Assembly (NCBI GenBank): GCA_002021875.1
Contig: CP018627.1
Location: 8,928,001 to 8,992,000, forward strand
DNA from: Streptomyces hygroscopicus
GTDB taxonomy: Bacteria; Actinomycetota; Actinomycetes; Streptomycetales; Streptomycetaceae
Length of the DNA: 64,000 bases
Direction: 5' to 3'
Within the stretch, counting starts at the first letter, position 1. The number at the start of each line of letters is the position of its first letter. The notes beneath the pieces are model-generated. The model did no database searches. It saw nothing but the letters and a program-made list of their open reading frames with translations, and was not told where the DNA came from. Positions 1 through 7,844 of this stretch are shown one piece after another. The position numbers and the translations under genes are program-made.

Positions 1-2
1 CC

Positions 3-371
3 GAGGGGCACGCGGACGGGGTGGTGCGGGCCCTGGTCGAGCAGGGGGAGCTCGGCGCGATGCCCGTGGAGCGGCTGGGCGACGGGGAGTTGCGGTATCT
101 CGCGCTCGCGCTCGTGCTGCTGACCGGGCCCGGTGTGCTGGCCGTGGACCCGGCGGCCGATGTGCTCCCCGCGCGGCAGGTGCTGACCGTGCTGGCCGAC
201 GGATTCGACCGGTGTCTGGACCGGCGGCAGGCCCGGGAGCTCCTGGGGGTGGCGGCCCGGATGTGCGCACGGGGGCACATCCGGCTCGTGGGGACGGTGG
301 GGGACGTGGCGGGGGCGGTCGGGGACGCCCCCGTCACGGTGGTAGACCTGGGGCGTGAGCGAGTCCTATGA
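3..371 (+). CDS. ATP-binding protein, C-terminal part (cut by window edge)
   Basis: This open frame is already running at the window start and ends at TGA 369-371, so only the C-terminal ~122 residues are visible. The segment LALALVLLTGPGVLAVDPAA has the hydrophobic-strand-plus-acidic look of a Walker B region. It is followed by a helical stretch and a last strand (RLVGTVGDV) as in AAA-type ATPases. The Walker A part must lie upstream of the window. It overlaps the start of the next gene by 17 bp, so the two are probably co-transcribed. The substrate cannot be told from this fragment. Confidence 0.55.
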   Translation, partial: EGHADGVVRALVEQGELGAMPVERLGDGELRYLALALVLLTGPGVLAVDPAADVLPARQVLTVLADGFDRCLDRRQARELLGVAARMCARGHIRLVGTVGDVAGAVGDAPVTVVDLGRERVL

Positions 372-741
372 GAGCGAGCGACGAACCGATGGCCGGATCG
401 GCGGCCGGACCGACGGCCTGGATGTGGCGGCGCTGCAGCGCAGGCTGGCGGCCTTCGCGGCGGCGCGCGACTGGCAGCAGTACCACACCCCCAAGAACCT
501 CGCGGCGGCGCTGAGCGTCGAGGCGTCGGAACTGGTGGAAATCTTCCAGTGGCTGACGCCGGAGCAGTCGGCGCGGGTGATGGAGGACGAGGACAAGGCG
601 GCCCGGGTCGAGGATGAGGTCGCCGATGTGCTGGCGTATCTGCTCCAGTTCTGCGAGGTGCTGGGGATCGACGCGCTCGCGGCGCTCTCGGCGAAGATCG
701 ACCGGAACGAGGGGCGCTTTCCGGCGAACGGAGGGCGCTGA
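355..741 (+). CDS. MazG-like nucleotide pyrophosphohydrolase
   Basis: This is a 128-residue all-alpha protein of the MazG/RS21-C6 type, which hydrolyses (d)NTPs to NMP and pyrophosphate and is thought to clean the nucleotide pool. The metal-binding pattern is visible: E56-x2-E59 in SVEASELVEIFQW, and E88-x2-D91 in DEVADVLAYL. The length fits single-domain dCTPase-like members. The GTG start at 355 overlaps the upstream ATPase. The first ~20 residues are Arg/Gly-rich and not family-like, so the in-frame GTG at 424 is a possible alternative start. The last codons (ANGGR) form the first unit of a tandem repeat that continues past the stop codon. Confidence 0.85.
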   Translation: MSESYESERRTDGRIGGRTDGLDVAALQRRLAAFAAARDWQQYHTPKNLAAALSVEASELVEIFQWLTPEQSARVMEDEDKAARVEDEVADVLAYLLQFCEVLGIDALAALSAKIDRNEGRFPANGGR

Positions 742-884
742 CCGCGAACGGGGGCTGATCGCGGACGGGCGCTGATCGCGGATGGGCGCTGACCGTGAAC
801 GGGGGCTTTGGCGGTGAATGGTGGGTCTGGCGGTGAGCGGGGGACTATGACGGTGAACGGGCGCTCTGGCGGTGAACCGTGATC
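724..884. repeat. Degenerate tandem repeat running through the mazG stop codon
   Basis: About nine units of 17-20 bp, with consensus near GCGGACGGGCGCTGATC, start inside the last codons of the MazG-like gene and continue ~140 bp beyond its stop. Unit boundaries drift (gcgaacggggg, gcggacgggcg, gcggatgggcg, ggtgaacgggcg), so the array is old or slippage-prone. No open frame of protein-like composition uses it. It occupies most of the 742-1063 gene-free stretch; the rest is the AT-rich leader of the next gene. Confidence 0.75.
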
Positions 885-918
885 TCGGATGGTCCGCAAG
901 CCCCTAACCCTCCATTTC

Positions 919-933
919 GTCACTCTCCGTAGT
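919..933. promoter_or_regulatory. BldD-like pseudo-palindrome, copy 1
   Basis: CACT-N6-AGTG palindrome (bases 921-934). Against the published BldD consensus nTnACnC(A/T)GnGTnAn it matches 7 of 9 specified positions. It sits 86 bp from the near-identical copy 2. Direct reading plus consensus recall; binding is inference. Confidence 0.35.
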
Positions 934-940
934 GAAAAAG

Positions 941-949
941 TTATCCACA
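941..949 (+). promoter_or_regulatory. Single DnaA-box-like nonamer
   Basis: TTATCCACA is a perfect match to the classical DnaA box, in an unusually AT-rich leader. A single copy is not an origin. It could be a regulatory or titration box, or chance. Just downstream is an 11-bp perfect palindrome TGTTGTCAACA (957-967). Confidence 0.3.
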
Positions 950-1004
950 TCGCAACTGTTGTCAACAGATTCCTGAATTCCCCTAGCTTTTCGGCCTGTT
1001 AGTC

Positions 1005-1019
1005 ATCACTCTGGGTAGT
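1005..1019. promoter_or_regulatory. BldD-like pseudo-palindrome, copy 2
   Basis: ATCACTCTGGGTAGT matches 8 of the 9 specified positions of the BldD consensus. It lies ~45 bp upstream of the small conserved gene at 1064. Together with copy 1 it suggests developmental repression of that gene by a BldD-like dimer pair. Confidence 0.4.
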
Positions 1020-1063
1020 GGAGGAGTGACGGGCCCGGAAGTCCGTTGAGAGGGGTGCGGGGA

Positions 1064-1549
1064 ATGGACGCGATGCGGCTGATCGGTGTCACCCGGCACG
1101 CCCTGGCGAAGGCCGGGGGCGTGCACGACATCGTGGCCGAAGCCTGGCAGGTTCAAGCGCTGGCCGAGGCGGTCGGCGGTTATTTCGTGGTGAGCGGCCC
1201 GGCGGCCGCGCGAGCGGAGGCGCGCGGTCTGTGCGAGGCGGGCGGGCGGGCACGCGGCGCCCTGTTCCACCCGGCGCTGCACCACCCCACGCTGCGCGGC
1301 GGCGGTTTACGGGCCGCACAGCTCTCAGAGGTGCGCGATCCGAGAGAGGTGCTGCTGGCGCTGGGAGATCTGCTCGCGGAGGCGGGATTCGCGCTGGTCG
1401 GGGTCGCCGCCAATACGGAGGAGGAGGCGCTGTACTGGCAGTGCGTGGAGGCGATCGACGCGGCGGACGAGGCCCGGGACCGGGTGCACGGGATGCTCCG
1501 GCATCTCACGTTCCGCGAGTGGGGCGGGGAGTGGGGTGGTGCCGCGTGA
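1064..1549 (+). CDS. Small conserved Streptomyces protein (DUF6099-like)
   Basis: A 161-residue, mostly helical, Ala-rich soluble protein starting MDAMRLIGVTRHALAKAGG. It resembles what I recall of the actinobacterial DUF6099 family, whose function is unknown. No catalytic motif, signal peptide or membrane span is visible. The ATG at 1064 was chosen because a GAGAGG stretch lies ~10 bp upstream; TTG 1046, GTG 1055 and ATG 1073 are in-frame alternatives. Its leader carries two CACT-N6-AGTG palindromes, so expression may be tied to development. It ends 18 bp before the next gene. Confidence 0.6.
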   Translation: MDAMRLIGVTRHALAKAGGVHDIVAEAWQVQALAEAVGGYFVVSGPAAARAEARGLCEAGGRARGALFHPALHHPTLRGGGLRAAQLSEVRDPREVLLALGDLLAEAGFALVGVAANTEEEALYWQCVEAIDAADEARDRVHGMLRHLTFREWGGEWGGAA

Positions 1550-1567
1550 AGAGGCAGGATGGGGCTC

Positions 1568-2491
1568 ATGGATCTTCGCATCTTCACCGAGCCCCAGCAG
1601 GGGGCGACCTACGACACTCTGCTCACCGTCGCCAAGGCCACCGAGGACCTCGGATTCGACGCCTTTTTCCGCTCCGACCACTATCTGCGCATGGGAAGCG
1701 TGGACGGCCTCCCGGGCCCCTCCGACGCCTGGATCACCCTGGCCGGGCTGGCCCGCGAGACCCGGCGGATCCGGCTGGGCACGCTGATGACCGCCGCCAC
1801 CTTCCGGCTGCCCGGTGTGCTGGCGATCCAGGTCGCGCAGGTCGACCAGATGTCGGGTGGACGAGTCGAGCTGGGCCTGGGGGCGGGCTGGTTCGAGGAA
1901 GAGCACCGGGCCTATGGGATCCCCTTCCCCAAGGAGAAGTTCGCCCGGCTGGAGGAGCAGCTGGCCATCGTCACCGGGCTGTGGCAGACCCCGGTCGGCG
2001 AGACCTTCGGCTATGACGGTGCCCACTACCAGCTGGTGGACTCCCCGGCGCTGCCCAAGCCCGCGCAGAACAAGGTGCCGGTGCTGATCGGCGGCCAGGG
2101 GGCGACCCGTACGCCGCGGCTGGCCGCCCAGTACGCGGACGAGTTCAATATGCCGTTCGCCTCGGTCGAGGACAGTGAGCGCCAGTTCGGCCGGGTGCGG
2201 AAGGCGGCCGAGGCCGCCGGCCGCAAGGGCGACGACCTGGTGTACTCCAACGCGCTCGTGGCGTGCGTGGGCAAGGACGACGCCGAGGTCGCCCGGCGGG
2301 CCGCGGCGATCGGCCGGGAGGCCGAGGATCTGAAGGAGAACGGCCTGGCGGGCTCCCCGGCCGAGGTCGTCGACAAGATCGGTCGCTATGCGGAGGCGGG
2401 CGCCTCCCGGATGTACCTCCAGATGCTGGACCTCCAGGACCTCGACCACCTGGAGCTGATTTCCTCGCAGGTCCAGGCCCGGCTGGGCTGA
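1568..2491 (+). CDS. LLM-class (F420-dependent type) oxidoreductase
   Basis: A 307-residue TIM-barrel protein of the luciferase-like family, whose actinobacterial members mostly use reduced F420 as hydride donor. Supporting segments are the N-terminal strand LRIFTEP, the FFRSDHYLR segment, and the strongly conserved GGRVELGLGAGWFEEEH followed by YGIPFP. A late LIGGQGATRTPRLAAQYADEFN is also present. All are typical of this class. The ATG at 1568 gives the usual MDLRIF start; an in-frame ATG at 1559 is possible. The substrate is unknown. The next gene follows after 23 bp, so co-transcription with mmuM is likely. Confidence 0.85.
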   Translation: MDLRIFTEPQQGATYDTLLTVAKATEDLGFDAFFRSDHYLRMGSVDGLPGPSDAWITLAGLARETRRIRLGTLMTAATFRLPGVLAIQVAQVDQMSGGRVELGLGAGWFEEEHRAYGIPFPKEKFARLEEQLAIVTGLWQTPVGETFGYDGAHYQLVDSPALPKPAQNKVPVLIGGQGATRTPRLAAQYADEFNMPFASVEDSERQFGRVRKAAEAAGRKGDDLVYSNALVACVGKDDAEVARRAAAIGREAEDLKENGLAGSPAEVVDKIGRYAEAGASRMYLQMLDLQDLDHLELISSQVQARLG

Positions 2492-2514
2492 GCGAACCAC
2501 CAGGAGCACCCGTG

Positions 2515-3489
2515 ATGTCCGTACCCCGCACGCCCTTGGCCACCGCGTTGGAGCGCGGACCGCTCGTCCTCGACGGCGGGCTGTCCAACCAACTGGAGGC
2601 ACAGGGCTGCGATCTCTCCGACGAGCTGTGGTCGGCCCGGCTGCTGGCCGATGACCCGGGGCAGATCGAGGCGGCCCACACCGCCTACGCACGGGCGGGC
2701 GCACGGGTGCTCATCACCAGCAGCTATCAGGCCACCTACGAGGGCTTCGCCCATCGGGGCGTGGGCCACGAGGAGGCCACCGCGCTGCTGAGGCGCAGTG
2801 TCGAGCTGGCGCGCACGGCGGCCGAGCGGGCGGCCACCGAGCGCGCGGCGGCCCGTGACCAGGCCGCGGGCGACCGGGCGGCGAGCGGCGACCGGGTCGC
2901 GGAGCCGGTGTGGGTCGCCGCCTCCGTCGGGCCCTATGGGGCGATGCTGGCGGACGGCAGCGAGTACCGCGGGCGGTACGGACTGAGCGTGGCCGAGCTG
3001 GCGCGGTTCCACCGGCCGAGGATCGAGGCGCTGGCCGCGGCCGGGCCCGACGCGCTGGCGCTGGAGACGGTGCCGGACGCCGATGAGGCCGCGGCGCTGC
3101 TGAGCGCCGTCGAGGGATGCGGGGTGCCGGTATGGCTCTCCTACAGCATCGCGGGGGAGGCCACCCGGGCCGGGCAGCCCCTGAGGGACGCGTTCGCCCT
3201 GGCCGCGGGGGTCGACCAGGTGATCGCCGTGGGCGTCAACTGCTGTGAGCCGGGTGATGCGGACCGGGCCGTGGAGATCGCGGCCGACATCACCGGCAAG
3301 CCGGTGGTGGTCTATCCGAACAGCGGAGAGGAGTGGGATGCCGCGGCACGGGGCTGGCGCGGCCGGGCGACCTTCGACCCGGGGCGGGTCAGGGCATGGC
3401 AGGACGCCGGGGCGCGGCTCATCGGCGGCTGCTGCCGGGTGGGGCCGGAGCGGATCGCGGAGCTGGCCGCCGTGGTGAGAAACCATTAG
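2515..3489 (+). CDS. mmuM: Homocysteine S-methyltransferase
   Basis: A 324-residue zinc-dependent methyltransferase that moves a methyl group from S-methylmethionine (or S-adenosylmethionine) to homocysteine, giving methionine. The zinc ligands are in place: GVNC at C243 and GGCC at C306/C307. The N-terminus PLVLDGGLSNQLEAQG is the family hallmark. Start ATG 2515 is 8 bp after CAGGAG. An Ala/Arg/Asp-rich repetitive insert around residues 100-130 (units like RAATERAAARDQ) is not family-like and probably arose by local duplication. The gene follows the LLM oxidoreductase closely and ends just before the RNA-repair pair. Confidence 0.9.
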   Translation: MSVPRTPLATALERGPLVLDGGLSNQLEAQGCDLSDELWSARLLADDPGQIEAAHTAYARAGARVLITSSYQATYEGFAHRGVGHEEATALLRRSVELARTAAERAATERAAARDQAAGDRAASGDRVAEPVWVAASVGPYGAMLADGSEYRGRYGLSVAELARFHRPRIEALAAAGPDALALETVPDADEAAALLSAVEGCGVPVWLSYSIAGEATRAGQPLRDAFALAAGVDQVIAVGVNCCEPGDADRAVEIAADITGKPVVVYPNSGEEWDAAARGWRGRATFDPGRVRAWQDAGARLIGGCCRVGPERIAELAAVVRNH

Positions 3490-3522
3490 GTGAGGAAGGG
3501 GCACCGGGCGATACTCGGACGG

Positions 3523-5124
3523 GTGTTCTTGACGATAACCACCACCGGCACTGCCGAGCGCCCCGCGACCGACCTCGGGTTTCTGCTGCACAAGCACCCC
3601 GACAAGGCGCAGCGGTTCTCGACCTCCTACGGCACCGCGCATGTCCTCTATCCCGAGGCGACCGCCGAACGCTGCACCGCGGCACTGCTGTTGGAAGTGG
3701 ATCCCGTGGCGTTGGTGCGGCGGGGCCGCGGCAAGGGCCGGGGCGGCGCCCCCGACTCCGCGCTCGCGCAGTACGTGAACGACCGCCCGTACGCCGCCTC
3801 CTCGCTGCTGGCGGTCGCGCTGAGCGCGGTCTTCTCCAGTGCGCTCAGGGGTCAGTGCAAGGCCCGGCCCGAGCTGCCGGAGCGGGCGCTGCCGCTGCGG
3901 ATCGAGGTGCCCGCGCTGCCTGCCCGCGGCGGCGCCGCCCTGGTCGAGCGGCTCTTCGCACCGCTGGGCTGGGCGGTGACGGCCGAGCCGGTGGCGCTGG
4001 ACGAGGAGTTCCCGCGCTGGGGTGACTCGCGGTACGTGCGGCTGGTGCTGGAGGGTGAGCTGCGGCTGGCGGACGCCCTGCGCCATCTGTATGTGCTGCT
4101 GCCCGTGCTCGACGACGCCAAGCACTACTGGGTCGCCCCGGACGAGGTGGACAAGCTGCTGCGTTCCGGTGAGGGCTGGCTGGAGCGCCACCCCGAGCAG
4201 CGGCTGATCACCAACCGCTATCTGGCCCGGCGCTGGTCGCTGACGCGCAGCGCGCTGGAGCGGCTGGAGCTGGCACGGCTCGCCGAGGCCGACGACACCG
4301 AGGCGGAGGAGATCGACAACGCCATCGACAACGGCGTCGACGACGCCATCGGCGAACCGGCGGCCGAGCCGCTGGCGGAGGACGACGGCGAAGAGGGTTC
4401 CGGGCAGCGGCCGGTCCCGCTGGCGGTACGGCGGCGGGAGGCGATACTCGACGCCCTGCGCGGGACCGGGGCGGCCAGGGTGCTCGATCTGGGCTGCGGC
4501 CAGGGCCAGTTGCTGGGCGCGCTGCTGAAGGAGGCGCGGTTCACCGAGATCGTGGGCGTCGATGTGTCGATGCGCGCGCTCAACGAGGCGGCACGGAGGC
4601 TGCGGCTGGACCGTCCGGGGCTGGACCGTCCGGGGTTGGACACCGGCACGGTCGAGCGGCAGTCGTCGGGGCGGCTGAAGCTGACCCAGGGCGCGCTCAC
4701 CTACACCGACTCCCGGCTCGCCGGATTTGACGCGGCGGTGCTCAGCGAGGTGATCGAGCATGTGGATCCGCCCCGGCTGCCCGCCCTGGAGCATGCGGTG
4801 TTCGGCGCCGCACGGCCCAAGGCCGTCGTGGTGACCACGCCCAACGTGGAGTACAACGTGCGCTGGGAGACGCTGCCCGCCGGGCGGATGCGCCACGGCG
4901 ACCACCGCTTCGAGTGGACGCGCGAGGAGTTCCGGGCCTGGGCGGAACAGGCCGCCCAACGGCACGGCTACGCGGTGGAGTTCCGCCCCGTCGGCCCCGA
5001 GGACCCCGAGGTCGGCCCGCCCACCCAGCTCGCGCTCTTCCGCATGGCCGCCGAGGGCGGCGACGGCACGGACAGCCGGAGCGGCGACAGCACCGCGATC
5101 ACGACGAAGGAGGCAGCAGCATGA
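3523..5124 (+). CDS. hen1: 3' terminal RNA ribose 2'-O-methyltransferase Hen1
   Basis: A 533-residue bacterial Hen1, which 2'-O-methylates the 3' end of a cleaved RNA before Pnkp ligates it, so the repaired junction resists re-cleavage. The N-terminal half is the bacterial-only activation domain that contacts Pnkp. The C-terminal half is a SAM methyltransferase with LDLGCGQGQLLGAL near residues 321-334. The metal-binding cluster is visible: E409 and E412-H413 in SEVIEHVD, with further His at 458 and 461 in HGDHRFEW. GTG 3523 (MFLTITTTG) is the family-typical start. A 15-bp sequence is exactly duplicated at 4606-4635 (LDRPG twice). Its TGA overlaps the ATG of pnkp. Confidence 0.93.
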   Translation: MFLTITTTGTAERPATDLGFLLHKHPDKAQRFSTSYGTAHVLYPEATAERCTAALLLEVDPVALVRRGRGKGRGGAPDSALAQYVNDRPYAASSLLAVALSAVFSSALRGQCKARPELPERALPLRIEVPALPARGGAALVERLFAPLGWAVTAEPVALDEEFPRWGDSRYVRLVLEGELRLADALRHLYVLLPVLDDAKHYWVAPDEVDKLLRSGEGWLERHPEQRLITNRYLARRWSLTRSALERLELARLAEADDTEAEEIDNAIDNGVDDAIGEPAAEPLAEDDGEEGSGQRPVPLAVRRREAILDALRGTGAARVLDLGCGQGQLLGALLKEARFTEIVGVDVSMRALNEAARRLRLDRPGLDRPGLDTGTVERQSSGRLKLTQGALTYTDSRLAGFDAAVLSEVIEHVDPPRLPALEHAVFGAARPKAVVVTTPNVEYNVRWETLPAGRMRHGDHRFEWTREEFRAWAEQAAQRHGYAVEFRPVGPEDPEVGPPTQLALFRMAAEGGDGTDSRSGDSTAITTKEAAA

Positions 5125-7742
5125 CCGAGGAGAAGCGCCTGATCGGCGTGCCCGACCTGTCCCTCGTGGTGCTCGTCGGCACCACCGGCTCCGGCAAGTC
5201 CACCTTCGCCCGGCACCACTTCCTGCCCACCCAGACCGTCTCCTCCGACGTCTGCCGGGGGCTGGTCGCCGACGACGAGAACGACCAGAGCGCCACTCCC
5301 GACGCCTTCGACGTGCTGCACTACATCGTGGGCAAGCGGCTGGCCGCCGGGCGGCTGACCGTCGTCGACGCCACCAACGTCCGCAGCGAGTCGCGTCGCA
5401 GCCTGATCGGGCTCGCGCGCGAGCATGACGTGCTGCCCGTGGCGATCGTCCTCGACGTCCCCGAGGGCGAGTGCGCCCGGCGCAACGCCCGGCGCCCCGA
5501 CCGTGCCGGGATGCCCGACCATGTCATCCCCCGCCAGCGCCGTGAACTGCGCCGCTCCCTGAAGTCCCTGGAGCGCGAGGGGTTCCGCAAGGTGCACATC
5601 CTGCGCGGCGTCGACGAGGTCGAGGCCGCGGAGGTCGTCACCGAGCGCCGCTACAACGATCTGCGCCATCTCACCGGCCCGTTCGACATCATCGGCGACA
5701 TCCACGGCTGCCGCTCCGAGCTGGAGACCCTGCTGGGCAAGCTCGGCTACGCCCTGCGCCGCGACGAGTCCGGCCGCCCGGTGGACGCCGCCCACCCCGA
5801 GGGCCGTACGGCGGTCTTCGTCGGCGACCTCGTCGACCGCGGCCCCGACAGCCCCGGGGTGCTGCGCCTGGTGATGGGCATGGTCGCCTCCGGCGCGGCC
5901 CTGTGCGTGCCCGGCAACCACGAGAACAAGCTCGGCCGCTATCTCAAGGGCCGCAAGGTGCGGGTCAGCCATGGCCTCGCCGAGACCGTGGAGCAGCTTG
6001 ACCGGGAGCACACCGCGGACCCGGACTTCGTCGAGCGGGTGCGGGCGTTCATCGAGTCGCTGGTCAGCCACTACGTACTGGACGGCGGGGCGCTGGTGGT
6101 GTGTCACGCCGGGCTGCCCGAGAAGTACCACGGCCGCACCTCCGGCCGGGTCCGTTCGCACGCCCTGTACGGGGAGACGACCGGGGAGACCGATGAGTTC
6201 GGGCTGCCGGTGCGCTATCCGTGGGCCGAGGACTACCGCGGCCGGGCCGCCGTCGTCTACGGCCACACCCCCACCCCCCGCGCCTCCTGGCTCAACAACA
6301 CCATCTGCCTCGACACCGGCTGTGTCTTCGGCGGCCGGATGACCGCGCTGCGCTGGCCGGAGCGCGAGCTGGTGGACGTCCCGGCCGAGCGGGTCTGGTA
6401 CGAACCGGTCAAACCGCTGACCACCGAGGCCCCCGGAGGCGCCGACGGCCGCCCGCTCGACCTGGCCGATGTGCGGGGCCGCCGTATCGTCGAGACCCGT
6501 CATATGGGCCGGATCGCGGTCAAGGAGGAGAACGCGGCGGCGGCGCTGGAGGTCATGAGCCGTTTCGCGGTGGACCCCCGGCTGCTCGGCTATCTCCCGC
6601 CCACCATGGCGCCGACCGCAACCTCGAAGGAGGGGACCGGCGGTGCCGCCGACGGAGGCTTCCTCGAACACCCGGCGGAGGCGTTCGCCGCCTACCGCGC
6701 GGACGGGGTGCGCCAGGTGATCTGCGAGGAGAAGCACATGGGCTCCCGCGCGGTGGCGCTGGTCTGCCGTGACGCGGACCTCGCGCGGGAGCGCTTCGGC
6801 GCGCCGGACGGCGCCTCGGGCACGATCCACACCCGTACCGGACGGCCGTTCTTCGACGACGTCCAGCTCACCGAGACCGTACTGCGCGTGCTGAGCCGCT
6901 CCATCGACGGCGCCGGGCTGTGGCAGGAGCTGGACACCGACTGGCTGCTGCTGGACGCCGAGTTGATGCCGTGGTCGCTCAAGGCCGAGGGGCTGCTGCG
7001 CAACCAGTACGCGGCGGTGGGCGCCGCCTCCCGCGCCGTCTTCCCCGGCGTTCTCGCGGCGCTGGAGGGGGCGGAGGCGCGCGGTGTCGAGGTGTCCGCC
7101 CTGCTCGGCAAGGAGCGTGAACGGGCGGCGGACGCGGCCGCGTTCACCGACGCCTACCGGCGCTACTGCTGGCCGGTCGACGGGCCGGACGGTATCCGGA
7201 TGGCACCGTTCCAGATCCTGGCCGTCCAGGGCCGTAACCTCGCCACCGCGCTGCCCCATGATCAGCAACTCGCCCTGATCGACCGGATGATCGAGGCCGA
7301 GAAGCCGGCCGCCGACGGCCACGGCACCCGGCTGCTGGCCCCCACCCGGCGGCTGATCGTCGACACCGAGGACGAGGCGTCGGTCGCCGAGGGCGTGCGA
7401 TGGTGGCTGGACCTGACGGCGGCCGGCGGCGAGGGCATGGTGGTCAAGCCCCTCCAGGGCTTTGTCCGCAAGGGCGACGGCCGGCTGGTCCAGCCGGGCG
7501 TGAAGTGCCGGGGCCGCGAGTATCTGCGGATCATCTACGGCCCGGAGTACACCCGCCCGGAGAACCTGGACCGGCTGCGGGTGCGCCATCTCGGCCACAA
7601 GCGCTCGCTCGCCCTGCGGGAGTACGCGCTCGGGCTGGAGGCGCTGGACCGGCTGGCGGAGGGCGAGCCCCTGTGGCGCGTCCACGAGGCCGTGTTCGCG
7701 GTGCTCGCGCTGGAGTCCGAGCCGGTGGACCCGCGGTTGTAG
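5121..7742 (+). CDS. pnkp: Polynucleotide kinase-phosphatase-ligase Pnkp
   Basis: An 873-residue three-module RNA end-healing and sealing enzyme. Residues ~15-170 are the 5' kinase with P-loop GTTGSGKST (20-28). Residues ~190-450 are the metallophosphatase/2',3'-phosphatase with GDIHGC (192-197), GDLVDRGPDS (235-244) and GNHEN (265-269). The C-terminal module is the adenylyltransferase with the lysine nucleophile K538 in EEKHMGSR. Pnkp needs Hen1 for ligation, and here the two overlap by 4 bp (ATGA) with a strong GAAGGAGG ribosome site. All active-site motifs appear intact. Known targets in other bacteria are ribotoxin-cleaved tRNAs; no ribotoxin gene is visible in this window. Confidence 0.95.
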   Translation: MTEEKRLIGVPDLSLVVLVGTTGSGKSTFARHHFLPTQTVSSDVCRGLVADDENDQSATPDAFDVLHYIVGKRLAAGRLTVVDATNVRSESRRSLIGLAREHDVLPVAIVLDVPEGECARRNARRPDRAGMPDHVIPRQRRELRRSLKSLEREGFRKVHILRGVDEVEAAEVVTERRYNDLRHLTGPFDIIGDIHGCRSELETLLGKLGYALRRDESGRPVDAAHPEGRTAVFVGDLVDRGPDSPGVLRLVMGMVASGAALCVPGNHENKLGRYLKGRKVRVSHGLAETVEQLDREHTADPDFVERVRAFIESLVSHYVLDGGALVVCHAGLPEKYHGRTSGRVRSHALYGETTGETDEFGLPVRYPWAEDYRGRAAVVYGHTPTPRASWLNNTICLDTGCVFGGRMTALRWPERELVDVPAERVWYEPVKPLTTEAPGGADGRPLDLADVRGRRIVETRHMGRIAVKEENAAAALEVMSRFAVDPRLLGYLPPTMAPTATSKEGTGGAADGGFLEHPAEAFAAYRADGVRQVICEEKHMGSRAVALVCRDADLARERFGAPDGASGTIHTRTGRPFFDDVQLTETVLRVLSRSIDGAGLWQELDTDWLLLDAELMPWSLKAEGLLRNQYAAVGAASRAVFPGVLAALEGAEARGVEVSALLGKERERAADAAAFTDAYRRYCWPVDGPDGIRMAPFQILAVQGRNLATALPHDQQLALIDRMIEAEKPAADGHGTRLLAPTRRLIVDTEDEASVAEGVRWWLDLTAAGGEGMVVKPLQGFVRKGDGRLVQPGVKCRGREYLRIIYGPEYTRPENLDRLRVRHLGHKRSLALREYALGLEALDRLAEGEPLWRVHEAVFAVLALESEPVDPRL

Positions 7743-7777
7743 CGGCTGGGGGTGGGGCAGGACCGCTGTCCCGGGCC

Positions 7778-7797
7778 GGGGCGGTGTGCCCCGCCCC
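7778..7797. terminator. Possible hairpin between convergent pnkp and the GlxA-type regulator
   Basis: GGGGCGG (7778-7784) and CCGCCCC (7791-7797) form a 7-bp stem with a 6-nt loop, inside the 102-bp gap between two convergent genes. There is no U-tract, as is usual in Streptomyces. In DNA this GC-rich, a 7-bp stem is only modest evidence. Confidence 0.35.
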
Positions 7798-7844
7798 AGG
7801 TACGGGCGGCCGGGGCCTGGGACGGGGTCCGGGCCGCCCCGGCG

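Noticed and set aside
724..884. CRISPR array
   Set aside because: Units are back-to-back and drifting, without spacers of constant length; no cas genes in the window.
941..949. Replication origin suggested by a perfect DnaA box
   Set aside because: Only one box, no box cluster, no dnaA/dnaN/gyr genes nearby; kept only as a possible regulatory box.
4968..7685. Very long open frame antisense to pnkp (over 900 codons)
   Set aside because: It mirrors the third-position GC bias of pnkp, has Gly/Arg/Val/His/Gln-rich composition and no family-like motif. Pnkp motifs on the other strand are unmistakable.
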